Positions 53,417 to 61,683 of a stretch of 64,000 nt of DNA are shown one piece after another (positions within the stretch are counted from its first letter, which is position 1; each line of letters starts with the position of its first letter). The DNA comes from Nostocales cyanobacterium HT-58-2. GTDB taxonomy: Bacteria > Cyanobacteriota > Cyanobacteriia > Cyanobacteriales > Nostocaceae. The notes beneath the pieces were generated by a model, which saw only the letters and a list, made by a program, of their open reading frames with translations, was not told the origin of the DNA and searched no databases. Both the position numbers and the translations under genes were made by a program. The DNA lies in NCBI GenBank assembly GCA_002163975.1, contig CP019636.1, forward strand, positions 5,893,501 through 5,957,500, in the 5' to 3' direction.

Positions 53417-54268
53417 TTAACTATGGTTCTTGCTTGAACTTTGTTCAGTCTTGAGAAATCTCCGCACGCTGAGAGCGATCGCACTTAAAAATAATATACC
53501 CATCACTCCTGCCAGTGGATTGCGATCAATTCCAGTTATCCACTCAGGCACCTTTTTTGTATACCTAATCAAATTACCCACATTAATAATGTAATAACCC
53601 CAAATTAAACCAGCGTGGTATCCAATGGGGAAACCAAGCCGTCCCCTGCGCCAGCGCTTTGACCATACCTGCGCTAATCCTAATATGACTAGGGCAGGAA
53701 ATTGTGGTAGTGTGTGAATAATCGCTTCTAGTGGCTTAATAAAGTGCAACACTGCAAAAGTCATTGCATCAACCCATGAGGCAACTGTTTTGCTGTAATC
53801 CCGTTGCAACTCATCCAACAACCAGCCTCGGAACAACAATTCCTCCGCAAACCCAACACCCAAGCCAACAACTAAACCTTCTAATATCAGTTTCACCAAA
53901 AACACTTCGGGTTGTTGCCACACTAGCCAACCTAAGATACCCTGTAACCCAAACAAAATCAAAACGCTAATGACTCCCACAGCCAAACCGCGCAACAGTT
54001 CTACACCGTTGTGTCGGGTTAGTTCTAAGCCATAATGCTGTAGGATTTGTGGTTGATTGTAGACGTACTTACCCCATAGTCTGAGTAAAATAAGGAACTC
54101 AGTATAGAGCACTACCATCGTTACAATACTGACAAGATTAGTATCGTTGACAAGCAAGTAAATTGGTGCAGCTAGTGGCAACCAAAGCACCAACAACGTT
54201 AACACAAATACACCCAGCCTAATTGGGGCGGGGCGCTGGGATAATTTATGTATGTTTACTTTTAACAA
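53417..54268 (-). CDS. CPBP family intramembrane metalloprotease
   Basis: 283 residues, about eight hydrophobic segments. The CPBP/Abi motifs are present: GVGFAEELLFRGWLLDELQR (EExxxR) and the downstream His in MTFAVLHFIKPLE. Such proteins are related to Rce1 prenyl-protein proteases; bacterial targets are mostly unknown. The gene ends 3 bp from the stop of the opposing pentapeptide gene and starts 22 bp after clpS on the same strand. Confidence 0.9.
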   Translation of the reverse strand: MLKVNIHKLSQRPAPIRLGVFVLTLLVLWLPLAAPIYLLVNDTNLVSIVTMVVLYTEFLILLRLWGKYVYNQPQILQHYGLELTRHNGVELLRGLAVGVISVLILFGLQGILGWLVWQQPEVFLVKLILEGLVVGLGVGFAEELLFRGWLLDELQRDYSKTVASWVDAMTFAVLHFIKPLEAIIHTLPQFPALVILGLAQVWSKRWRRGRLGFPIGYHAGLIWGYYIINVGNLIRYTKKVPEWITGIDRNPLAGVMGILFLSAIALSVRRFLKTEQSSSKNHS

Positions 54269-54289
54269 CCTGTTGCCTATGCTCTACAT

Positions 54290-54571
54290 TTACTCTTCAG
54301 GTTCAATTGTGCTGGTCAAGCCATGATTTTTCAAGGTTTCGCAATAAAACTCGGCGTGTTCTAGAGCGCAAGTAATGACTAAGGCTAGTCCGTTAGTATG
54401 TGCTTCCATCATGATACTGACAGCCTGGGGCTGAGTCATGTTTGGCACTGTAGTTAATAGAACCTGGACCACATACTCCATAGGGTTGTAGTCGTCGTTA
54501 TGGAGCAAAACGCGATACCGAGGCGCTAGCTTGCGGGATGTTGAACGCTTCTCTATGGTTTCGACAGACAC
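54290..54571 (-). CDS. clpS: ATP-dependent Clp protease adaptor ClpS
   Basis: 93 residues. Adaptor that presents N-degron substrates to ClpC/ClpP. The core YRVLLHNDDYNPMEYVVQVL contains the acidic HNDD motif of the N-degron pocket; the second core region is AHTNGLALVITCALEHAEFY. The N-terminal extension is short and basic, as expected. CPBP gene is immediately downstream. Confidence 0.97.
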   Translation of the reverse strand: MSVETIEKRSTSRKLAPRYRVLLHNDDYNPMEYVVQVLLTTVPNMTQPQAVSIMMEAHTNGLALVITCALEHAEFYCETLKNHGLTSTIEPEE

Positions 54572-54820
54572 GGCTCTTTGTTCTTTCTTAGCTGAATTAC
54601 GACAACAGAACTTTTGTCCAAAGATTGCTTAACACTTATTAATCTATTTTATAGCATACGGATACAAAATACGGGCGTAGTCAAAATTTTTGCGATTATG
54701 GGCTATGGGGCTGCACAGGTTTCACTACGCCTTAACACCCTATCCCTTTACAATGAGATAACTCATAAAAATAAGATAAGTCATAAAAAATAATAATTAC
54801 CTAAGCCGTATAACTGCCGC

Positions 54821-55183
54821 ATGACTATGCAGATGATTCAGAAGTTTCAAACAGGACAAATTGTGTCTTTAGAGCATGGCGACAGAAAGCTGTATGCAGA
54901 AGTTATTCAAGTGGTCATTTCCCGTCAGTTGTGCTGGGTTCGTCCTTTACTACTTGTCGCCTTCACACAAGAACTGCCACTCCTAACTGATTTGCGAGAT
55001 GCCTCTGATCTGCTTTGGTATGTTAATTTATTTCAGCCAGCCTTGGACACAGAAGTCATTAGTTTATTAAGTCAGGTTTTGGCAAAACAACCAAAACCTG
55101 GACATATATCTGACGCCAAGCAACAACTCAATCAGTTTCTACACGAAAGTTGGCAGGCGCAAAAAGAAAGTACTGAGTGTTGA
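54821..55183 (+). CDS. Conserved hypothetical cyanobacterial protein
   Basis: 120 residues, no characterised family recognised. The N-terminal part IQKFQTGQIVSLEHGDRKLY then AEVIQVVISRQLCWVRPL reads as a small beta-barrel; the rest is helical. True start may be the second or third Met. Convergent with the aminotransferase gene (17 bp apart). Confidence 0.75.
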   Translation: MTMQMIQKFQTGQIVSLEHGDRKLYAEVIQVVISRQLCWVRPLLLVAFTQELPLLTDLRDASDLLWYVNLFQPALDTEVISLLSQVLAKQPKPGHISDAKQQLNQFLHESWQAQKESTEC

Positions 55184-55200
55184 ACATATCCACTCAACAC

Positions 55201-56376
55201 TCAAGATTGATAACGAATGCCTACATCCTTCATTCGTTGAATTGCTTCGTGCATCCGTTCTTCAGAAATAGTCAGGGCAATGCGGAAAAAGCCCTCTCCT
55301 GCAGCACCGTAACCATTGCCAGGAGCAACGATAATGCCGCATTTGTCAAGTAGTAGCGTTACAAATTCTGTGGAGGAATATCCTTGAGGAACAGGTACCC
55401 AAACATAAAGGCTGCCTTTTGGAGGCTCTATAGACCAACCTAGAGATTGCAGTCCTTGAATTATGACATCGCGGCGCTTTTGGTAAACCGAGATGATGGA
55501 CTGAATTTCTTCTTGGCAAGTGGAGTAAGCGGCGATCGCACATGCTTGAACTGCCTTGAATACCCCAGAATCAATATTCGTTTTTACCTGTGCCAAGCCC
55601 TTGATTCCAGTAGCATTACCGACGACAAAACCAATCCGCCAACCAGCCATGTTGTATGACTTAGACAGACTGTGAAATTCAATTGCTATATCCTTTGCTT
55701 CTGGAACTTGCAACACACTTGGTGGTTTATAACCATCGTATGCCATTTCTGAGTAGGCATGATCATGACACAGGAGAATACTGTACTGCTTACAGAATGC
55801 TACCAATTCTTCAAAAAATTCCAACGTTGCTACTGCCCCAGTTGGATTATTAGGATAGTTTATCCATAACAACTTAGCTTTTCGAGCTACCTCTTCAGGA
55901 ATAGTATTTAGGTCAGGTAAAAATTTATTCTCTGCCTTTAGAGGCATGGCATAAGACTCGCCACCTGTAAAGATAGTAGATGTACGGTAGACGGGATAAC
56001 CAGGATCTGGTATCAGGGTGTAGTCTCCCACTTCTACGAAAGCTAAGAACGTATTGTGAATTGCTTCCTTTGAACCAATCGAAGATAGTATTTCTGTATC
56101 AGGGTGTAATCCCGTCACTCCAAATCGTTCTTCCATCCACCTAGCCGTTGCTAGACGAAACTCTTTCGTACCTCGGTAAGGTGGATAATCATGTGTAGAA
56201 GGGTTCTCAATCGCCTGATGCATTGCTTGAACGATATGAGTAGGCGTAGGCTTATCTGGGGCACCCTTTGCTAAATTGATAATGTCAACTCCCTGAGCAA
56301 CGAGTTCATCTTGTTTGCGGTCAATCTCAGCAAATAGGTAGGGAGGAATTTTTTCTAAGCGGCGAGCAAACTGCAT
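55201..56376 (-). CDS. Aminotransferase class I/II, LL-diaminopimelate aminotransferase-like
   Basis: 391 residues, complete fold-type I PLP enzyme: DIINLAKGAPDKPTPTHIVQ, INYPNNPTGAVATLEFFEEL, the PLP-lysine block HSLSKSYNMAGWRIGF and FFRIALTISEERMHEAI. Resembles the cyanobacterial enzymes annotated as LL-diaminopimelate aminotransferase (lysine and peptidoglycan synthesis) but also AlaC-type alanine transaminases; the substrate is not certain. It stands alone between unrelated genes. Confidence 0.88.
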   Translation of the reverse strand: MQFARRLEKIPPYLFAEIDRKQDELVAQGVDIINLAKGAPDKPTPTHIVQAMHQAIENPSTHDYPPYRGTKEFRLATARWMEERFGVTGLHPDTEILSSIGSKEAIHNTFLAFVEVGDYTLIPDPGYPVYRTSTIFTGGESYAMPLKAENKFLPDLNTIPEEVARKAKLLWINYPNNPTGAVATLEFFEELVAFCKQYSILLCHDHAYSEMAYDGYKPPSVLQVPEAKDIAIEFHSLSKSYNMAGWRIGFVVGNATGIKGLAQVKTNIDSGVFKAVQACAIAAYSTCQEEIQSIISVYQKRRDVIIQGLQSLGWSIEPPKGSLYVWVPVPQGYSSTEFVTLLLDKCGIIVAPGNGYGAAGEGFFRIALTISEERMHEAIQRMKDVGIRYQS

Positions 56377-56549
56377 GGCAATGATGACTGAAACTAATGC
56401 AAGTGTGGAAGAACATTAGCACAGTTTAAGTCTTGCTACAGGCTCTACTGTTAACAATATCAAAAAATATTCAGTCGTGATAAGCTTTATTCCTTACTTA
56501 AATTCATCTAACTTAAGGAAAAAGCTATCATGGTATGTGCTGAAAACGA

Positions 56550-56747
56550 CTAGCTGACACTTGGAACTAATTTGATACGACCAGCGTCCATCTCTGACAT
56601 CAATAGCTCCAAAGCTTCGTAGTCAACGTCAGAAATATAACCCATTTCCGTTAGTTCTGAGTTGATTTCATTTTCTATCTCTGGAGTTAATTTTTTAATA
56701 TCAAGAGCTTTTTCTACCAATCGACGAATAGAGTATTTTGTTTTCAT
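56550..56747 (-). CDS. Small conserved hypothetical protein
   Basis: 65 residues from the ATG at 56747 (MKTKYSIRRLVEKALDIKKL); an earlier in-frame start at 56843 is less likely. Soluble, acidic C-terminal helix EALELLMSEMDAGRIKLVPS. No domain recognised. Confidence 0.65.
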   Translation of the reverse strand: MKTKYSIRRLVEKALDIKKLTPEIENEINSELTEMGYISDVDYEALELLMSEMDAGRIKLVPSVS

Positions 56748-57212
56748 ACGAATTACGCTAACTATATATGAGTAGATATTATCTAGGGTAACATTTGGTA
56801 TAAAAAGTGATCTAAACCCCACTCTAGCAGTGACCTGGATCACAACTATGTGGGAGTATGGTTTACAATGCAGTCAATGACTTGCCAATCATGTAAAGAT
56901 ATAACCAGAAGTTTATTAGCTTGACGCTTTTGAAATAAATAAAAATTGAGAACAAACAAAGTCTACAGGTAAAACAACAAGCTATTTCTCCTCTCTTCTA
57001 CGGCTGCTTGTGGAGATTATATTTGCCTCAATAGAAAAAAAAGTATATAAAAATACAGTTTTCCTGGCGTTTGTGACAATCTTTAAACAGGAAAGCTACA
57101 GCAATGAAGATTCAGCAAAGAGGAGTAAGACGAATAGTCGATGTGAGAAAAAAAAGTTTATGTTCAAATACATCTAAACTCTAAAGTTCAATAACTTTAA
57201 TAGGATGTAACA
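56748..57212. other. 465-bp intergenic region upstream of the STAS gene
   Basis: Divergent 5' regions of the small hypothetical gene and the STAS gene. AT-rich; no repeats or RNA genes recognised. Confidence 0.4.
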
Positions 57213-57581
57213 ATGCAAGCAGTAGTAGACTATCCAAAAATAACTGTTATTAGTCCTCAAGGCTGCCTAAATGCCACAAATGCTTTAGAATTTGAAACAA
57301 ATTTAACAAAAGCACTCGCAAAAGATGGGATTTCTATCTTACTGGTGGATTTAGAGTCTGTAGAATCAATAGACAGTGTAGGCTTGATGGCTCTCGTTTC
57401 TGCACTCAAACTAGCTCAAAAACTAGGAAAGCGCTTCAGCCTTTGCTCAGTTTCCCCTTCACTCAAAATTATATTTGAATTGACCCAACTAGATAGGGTT
57501 TTTGAGATATGTGAACGTAAACCCGTTTTTGAAGCTGCTTGCCTCTCAATGGAAGAAGCAACAACGATGGCATATGCGTAA
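57213..57581 (+). CDS. STAS-domain anti-sigma factor antagonist
   Basis: 122 residues, single STAS domain of SpoIIAA/RsbV type. The phosphorylatable Ser lies in VDLESVESIDSVGLMALVSA, within the usual DSxGL motif. Such proteins bind unphosphorylated to an anti-sigma kinase and release a sigma factor. No kinase or sigma gene is adjacent. Ends with an unusual acidic tail CLSMEEATTMAYA. Confidence 0.92.
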   Translation: MQAVVDYPKITVISPQGCLNATNALEFETNLTKALAKDGISILLVDLESVESIDSVGLMALVSALKLAQKLGKRFSLCSVSPSLKIIFELTQLDRVFEICERKPVFEAACLSMEEATTMAYA

Positions 57582-57683
57582 AAAAGTCTTAAGGGATAAT
57601 AAGTGGCTCTCTGTAAACACCTAATAAATGCTAATGTTGGAGGTGAGTAACTGTAATTAAAAAAGTAGCTAAAAGATAGCACA

Positions 57684-60353
57684 GTGGCTGTTGCAGTTGA
57701 AAAGTTAATCACATCGGATATTGTAAAACCAGCTCGTTACCTGGGTAACGAGCTCTTAGCAGTTCACAAACCTTGGGATACGGCAGTGGTTCGTTGGGTA
57801 TTGACATACCCAGAACTTTATGAAGTGGGTGCATCTAACCTGGGGCACATTATTCTCTATAATATTCTCAATTCCCAACCACGTCAGTTATGCGATCGCT
57901 CTTACCTACCAGGACCAGACCTGGCAGCAAAACTACGGGAAACAAACACAACATTGTTTGCAGTGGAGTCAAAGCGATCACTCACAGAATTTGACATTTT
58001 AGGCTTTAGCCTCAGTTATGAACTCGGGGCAACCAATATTTTAGAAATGTTGGACTTGGCTGGCATTCCTCTAACTTGGCAAGAACGCCTGGAGGCGGAG
58101 ACACACAGAGAAAAGACTTCTTCTTTTTCTCCTTCATCTCCCCATTACCCCCTCATTTTTGCTGGGGGACAAACGGCGACATCCAATCCTGAACCCTACG
58201 CTGACTTTTTCGACTTCTTTGCCCTAGGAGATGGCGAGGAAATGCTGCCGGAAATCGGCTTAGTGTTGGAAGAAGGTAAAAAAGCTTGCCTTAGCCGTCA
58301 AGAACTGTTGCTGGATTTAGCACAGATACCTGGTGTCTATGTCCCCCAGTTTTACGATATGTCAAAAGATGGGTCAGTTCATCCCAACCGCCCAGATGTC
58401 CCAAAACGAATTTTGCGGCGGGTTGCAAGCCCAATACCAGCCTATTCCATTGGGTTAGTTCCCTACGTACAGCCAGTGCATGACCGATTGACAATTGAAA
58501 TTCGGCGCGGTTGTACTCGCGGCTGTCGCTTCTGCCAGCCAGGAATGCTGACTCGACCAGCACGGGATGTGGAACCAGCGCATGTGGTGGAAGCGATTGA
58601 GAAGGGGATGCGGCAAACAGGTTACAATGAGTTTTCCTTACTATCCCTGAGCTGTTCTGATTATTTATCCTTACCAGCAGTGGGAACGGAAATAAAAAAT
58701 CGGTTAAAAAATGAAAATATTTCCCTTTCTTTGCCAAGCCAACGAGTAGACAGATTTGACGAAAACATTGCTAACATCTTAGGCGGTATCAGGCAAGGTG
58801 GATTAACCTTTGCTCCAGAAGCAGGAACTCAACGGATGCGAGACATAGTCAACAAGGGTTTGACAAACGAAGAACTGCTGCGGGGTGTAAAAACAGCTTG
58901 GGAAAAAGGCTGGGATAAAATTAAGCTCTATTTCATGATTGGCTTGCCAGGTGAAACAGATGCCGATGTGTTAGGGATTGCGGAAACAGTTAGTTGGTTG
59001 CAGCGAGAGTGCCGAGCAAAAGGTAGAAGACCACTGTCATTTAACTTGACAATCTCTAACTTTACCCCTAAACCACACACACCATTTCAGTGGCATTCAG
59101 TTTCCACTGCTGAGTTTCAGCGTAAGCAACAATTACTAAGACAAGCATTCCGCCGAATCAAGGAAGTGAAAGTGAATTTCACCGATGTCCGTATTTCGGC
59201 AATGGAAGATTTCGTTGGACGAGGCGATCGCACTCTTGCCCGGGTCGTGCGACGTGCTTGGGAATTGGGTGCAGGTATGGATTCTTGGTATGACAGTGTC
59301 GAAAAAGCTTTTACTGCTTGGGGACAAGCCATTTCCGAAGCCGATTTAGACTGGAAATACCGCCAAGTGGAAAAGGGCGAGTGGAACTTGTTTGCAGCAG
59401 GAGTCGGGGAAACAGGGGAAGAAATTTCTCCCTCATCATCCCTCGACGCTCCCCTCCCTTGGGACCACATTGACACCGGCATTGATAAAAAATGGCTCAA
59501 GGAAGATTTACAACGCGCCTTAGAAGCAGCAACTGTACCCGACTGCTCTTTCGATGGTTGCTCTCACTGTGGTGTCTGCGGCACTGACTTTGGTCATAAT
59601 GTTGTGATTGCGCCGCCTTCTATCCCGGAATTTGCTGGTGAGTTTGTCCCAAATACAACCAAGGCACAACGGCTGCGAGTCTGGTTTGGAAAGCAGGGTG
59701 GTATGGCTTTGATTGGTCACCTCGATTTGATGCGCCTATTTGATAGAGTGATGCGACGAGCAGGACTACCAGTTGCGTTTACTGGTGGGTTTCATCCAAC
59801 TCCTCGTATTTCTATTGCCCACGCCTTGCCATTAGGAGTGACAAGCAGTGGTGAAATTGTGGATTTTGAGCTAACACAGCCAGTTGATTTGGAAACTTTA
59901 CGCCAAACATTAGCTGATGTTCTCCCATCAGACATTCCCATATACCAAGTGGAACAGCTGGATTTAAAAGCAAATGCTGCCAATCAAGTGCTGGAGGCTG
60001 CAGAGTATTTGATTACTGTAGCTTGTCTTGTTGAGGCGACACTTGCACAATGGCAAGGCTGGATTGACACAATCAAAGTCAAAGACGAGATTTGGTGGGA
60101 ACACACAACCAAGTCAGGCAAAACTCAATTGGTAAATCTGCGCGATCGCTTGTTCGAGTTAGAATTATCAGAGGCATTAAAACACTGTGAGCATCAGGAA
60201 GAATCCACAGTTATCCTGCGTTATGTGGGTAGCTGTCGCCAAGACGGGGTGCTGTTGCGTCCCGAACAAATCCTGTCTATGCTAGAACAAGTAGCAGATA
60301 CAGAATTTCATCTGTTACAGATTCATCGGAATCGGTTAATATTGGGAGTCTAG
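57684..60353 (+). CDS. TIGR03960-type B12-binding radical SAM protein fused to a TIGR03936 (DUF2344) domain
   Basis: 889 residues, GTG start (MAVAVEKLITSDIVKPARYL). The N-terminal B12-binding-like region includes VGASNLGHIILYNILNSQPR; the radical SAM cluster motif is RRGCTRGCRFC with QPGMLTRPARD; core FAPEAGTQRMRDIVNKGL. The C-terminal DUF2344 part begins near KAQRLRVWFGKQGGMALIGH. Two low-complexity inserts lie in frame (REKTSSFSPSSPHYP at about residues 143-157, and GVGETGEEISPSSSLDAPLP near 573-592). It precedes rne, a conserved order in cyanobacteria, and the family is thought to act in RNA or ribosome biology (inference). Confidence 0.93.
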   Translation: MAVAVEKLITSDIVKPARYLGNELLAVHKPWDTAVVRWVLTYPELYEVGASNLGHIILYNILNSQPRQLCDRSYLPGPDLAAKLRETNTTLFAVESKRSLTEFDILGFSLSYELGATNILEMLDLAGIPLTWQERLEAETHREKTSSFSPSSPHYPLIFAGGQTATSNPEPYADFFDFFALGDGEEMLPEIGLVLEEGKKACLSRQELLLDLAQIPGVYVPQFYDMSKDGSVHPNRPDVPKRILRRVASPIPAYSIGLVPYVQPVHDRLTIEIRRGCTRGCRFCQPGMLTRPARDVEPAHVVEAIEKGMRQTGYNEFSLLSLSCSDYLSLPAVGTEIKNRLKNENISLSLPSQRVDRFDENIANILGGIRQGGLTFAPEAGTQRMRDIVNKGLTNEELLRGVKTAWEKGWDKIKLYFMIGLPGETDADVLGIAETVSWLQRECRAKGRRPLSFNLTISNFTPKPHTPFQWHSVSTAEFQRKQQLLRQAFRRIKEVKVNFTDVRISAMEDFVGRGDRTLARVVRRAWELGAGMDSWYDSVEKAFTAWGQAISEADLDWKYRQVEKGEWNLFAAGVGETGEEISPSSSLDAPLPWDHIDTGIDKKWLKEDLQRALEAATVPDCSFDGCSHCGVCGTDFGHNVVIAPPSIPEFAGEFVPNTTKAQRLRVWFGKQGGMALIGHLDLMRLFDRVMRRAGLPVAFTGGFHPTPRISIAHALPLGVTSSGEIVDFELTQPVDLETLRQTLADVLPSDIPIYQVEQLDLKANAANQVLEAAEYLITVACLVEATLAQWQGWIDTIKVKDEIWWEHTTKSGKTQLVNLRDRLFELELSEALKHCEHQEESTVILRYVGSCRQDGVLLRPEQILSMLEQVADTEFHLLQIHRNRLILGV

Positions 60354-60696
60354 TTCATTGAGGCAATTTATGAGTAGTTGCCCTCTCTTAGCACATCTTG
60401 GGAATTGATTTTTGACAAGGTTGCGTTAGAATGAGATGAAGAGAAATTTTCTGGCGCTGCATTGAGTGAACTGATTCACTACCCTGGTCATCAGGGCGCA
60501 AAAGCAAAGATATTAGAGTGGAACTTCTAGGATTTTTTTATCCCAGACAAAAAGAGGCAGATTAAATAACACTCTCTTTACAGCTCGCTCGTGAATCAGC
60601 AATCATCAACAACAGGCTCGTCAGCTTCTCTGAATTCTGTGATTTTTAAAACTAATTTCAACCCCCAATCCCTAATTGCCCAATCCCTAATTAAGT

Positions 60697-60760
60697 AGTG
60701 CTGAGTACCGAATACCGAGTGTTGAGACAGTGTTGAGTCACGAGTACCGAGTGCTGAGTG
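60697..60760. repeat. GAGTACCGAGTGCTGAGT-type tandem repeat
   Basis: Variants of CTGAGTACCGA and GAGTGTTGAGA repeated several times (60700-60758). Low-complexity STRR. Confidence 0.75.
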
Positions 60761-60779
60761 TAAATTCCTCAGAAACGCC

Positions 60780-61400
60780 ACTTGCTACAACGGGACGGCA
60801 CTTGCATCTCCGTAAGGAGATGCTGCTTTGAACAAGTCGGGTATTGCCGAGGCCAGTCACCTAGGTCGGGAAGCCCTCCAAAGAGTGCTGGTTCAACAGA
60901 CAGTTCGACGGGAGTCGCTACAACGGGGGGCTTTAGGGTCCCCACTGGCTTTGGAGGGAAACCTCCTCTGGGTGAATCCCGCGGATAAGCTCCGCGAGCC
61001 CCAGTCGCCGTGAAAGCGGGAAAGCTGTCATTCGCAGGTTGTCTCACCTCCTGCAGCGTCGGCTCACCACGCGACAGTCCTTACCGATGTAGTGACACTA
61101 ATGTCGTGACACTAATGTCGTGACACCAATGTCGTAGCTTATCAGGACTCAGAAACGCCCTTACGGGTTTGCCAGTTGCCTGGGTCGGGAAATCTGTTAT
61201 TCACAGGTTGTCTCACCAGTCGCCAAGGCGTGGCAAACCCCTACACAGAGAAACAACTCTCTTTGTAGGATTCCCCTCCTGATGAGACTCGATTCACCGA
61301 AAGTGTGCCGAAAGTCCTGCAGACAGGCACTAAAGGGCGCGTAGCGTCTGGGCTCCTGAGAAGGCATACCCGAACGCGAGTGAGTCGGTGACAAAAGAAG
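60780..61400. repeat. GC-rich mosaic repeat block
   Basis: Composed of short palindromes such as GCATCTCC-GTAA-GGAGATGC and TTTGGAGGGAAACCTCC and GCGGATAAGCTCCGC, with a duplicated GTTGTCTCACC(T/A) word at 61038 and 61208. Partly similar to the repeat at 36185-36395. Dispersed repeat family. Confidence 0.65.
61092..61133. repeat. Tandem 14-mer, three copies
   Basis: GTGACACTAATGTC three times in direct contact; the third copy has one change (ACACC for ACACT). Confidence 0.85.
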
Positions 61401-61683
61401 GGTACTGGCTTCTCAAAACTCAGAACTCAAGACTCGAGACTCTTCAAGGAAAGGGTTTTGCATCAAAAATTAACCATGGACGGGTGGTTTAATTGCTTAA
61501 ATAATATGCAGCCGTTCAGGATGGATCAGGCGTGTAAACGCAGTTGAGTGCGTAAATAGCTCTCTAGGTTTGAGCAAAGAAGCGCAATTTTTATCAGCAG
61601 CGCACACCTAGGCTTGTCGGGACCAGAGGTATAACAAACTCCCAAGTCTGTTCGTGCTGCCAGTTTTTGAGGAAAATAATTGA

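Larger units (their letters stand above)
60354..61683. promoter_or_regulatory. 1.33-kb region upstream of rne, repeat-rich
   Basis: No supportable gene. Contents in order: CTGAGTACCGAGT-type tandem repeats (60697-60760), a GC-rich repeat block (60780-61400), a 14-bp tandem triplication (61092-61133) and about 250 bp before the rne start. Long 5' leaders that mediate autoregulation are known for rne genes, so part of this may be transcribed. Frames in the GC-rich block are repeat-derived. Confidence 0.55.

Noticed and set aside
60596..61394. Frames in the repeat block upstream of rne, such as one reading GGFPPKPVGTLKPPVV
   Set aside because: They are translations of dispersed GC-rich repeats that exist in several frames and both strands; such repeat translations are commonly mis-annotated in these genomes.
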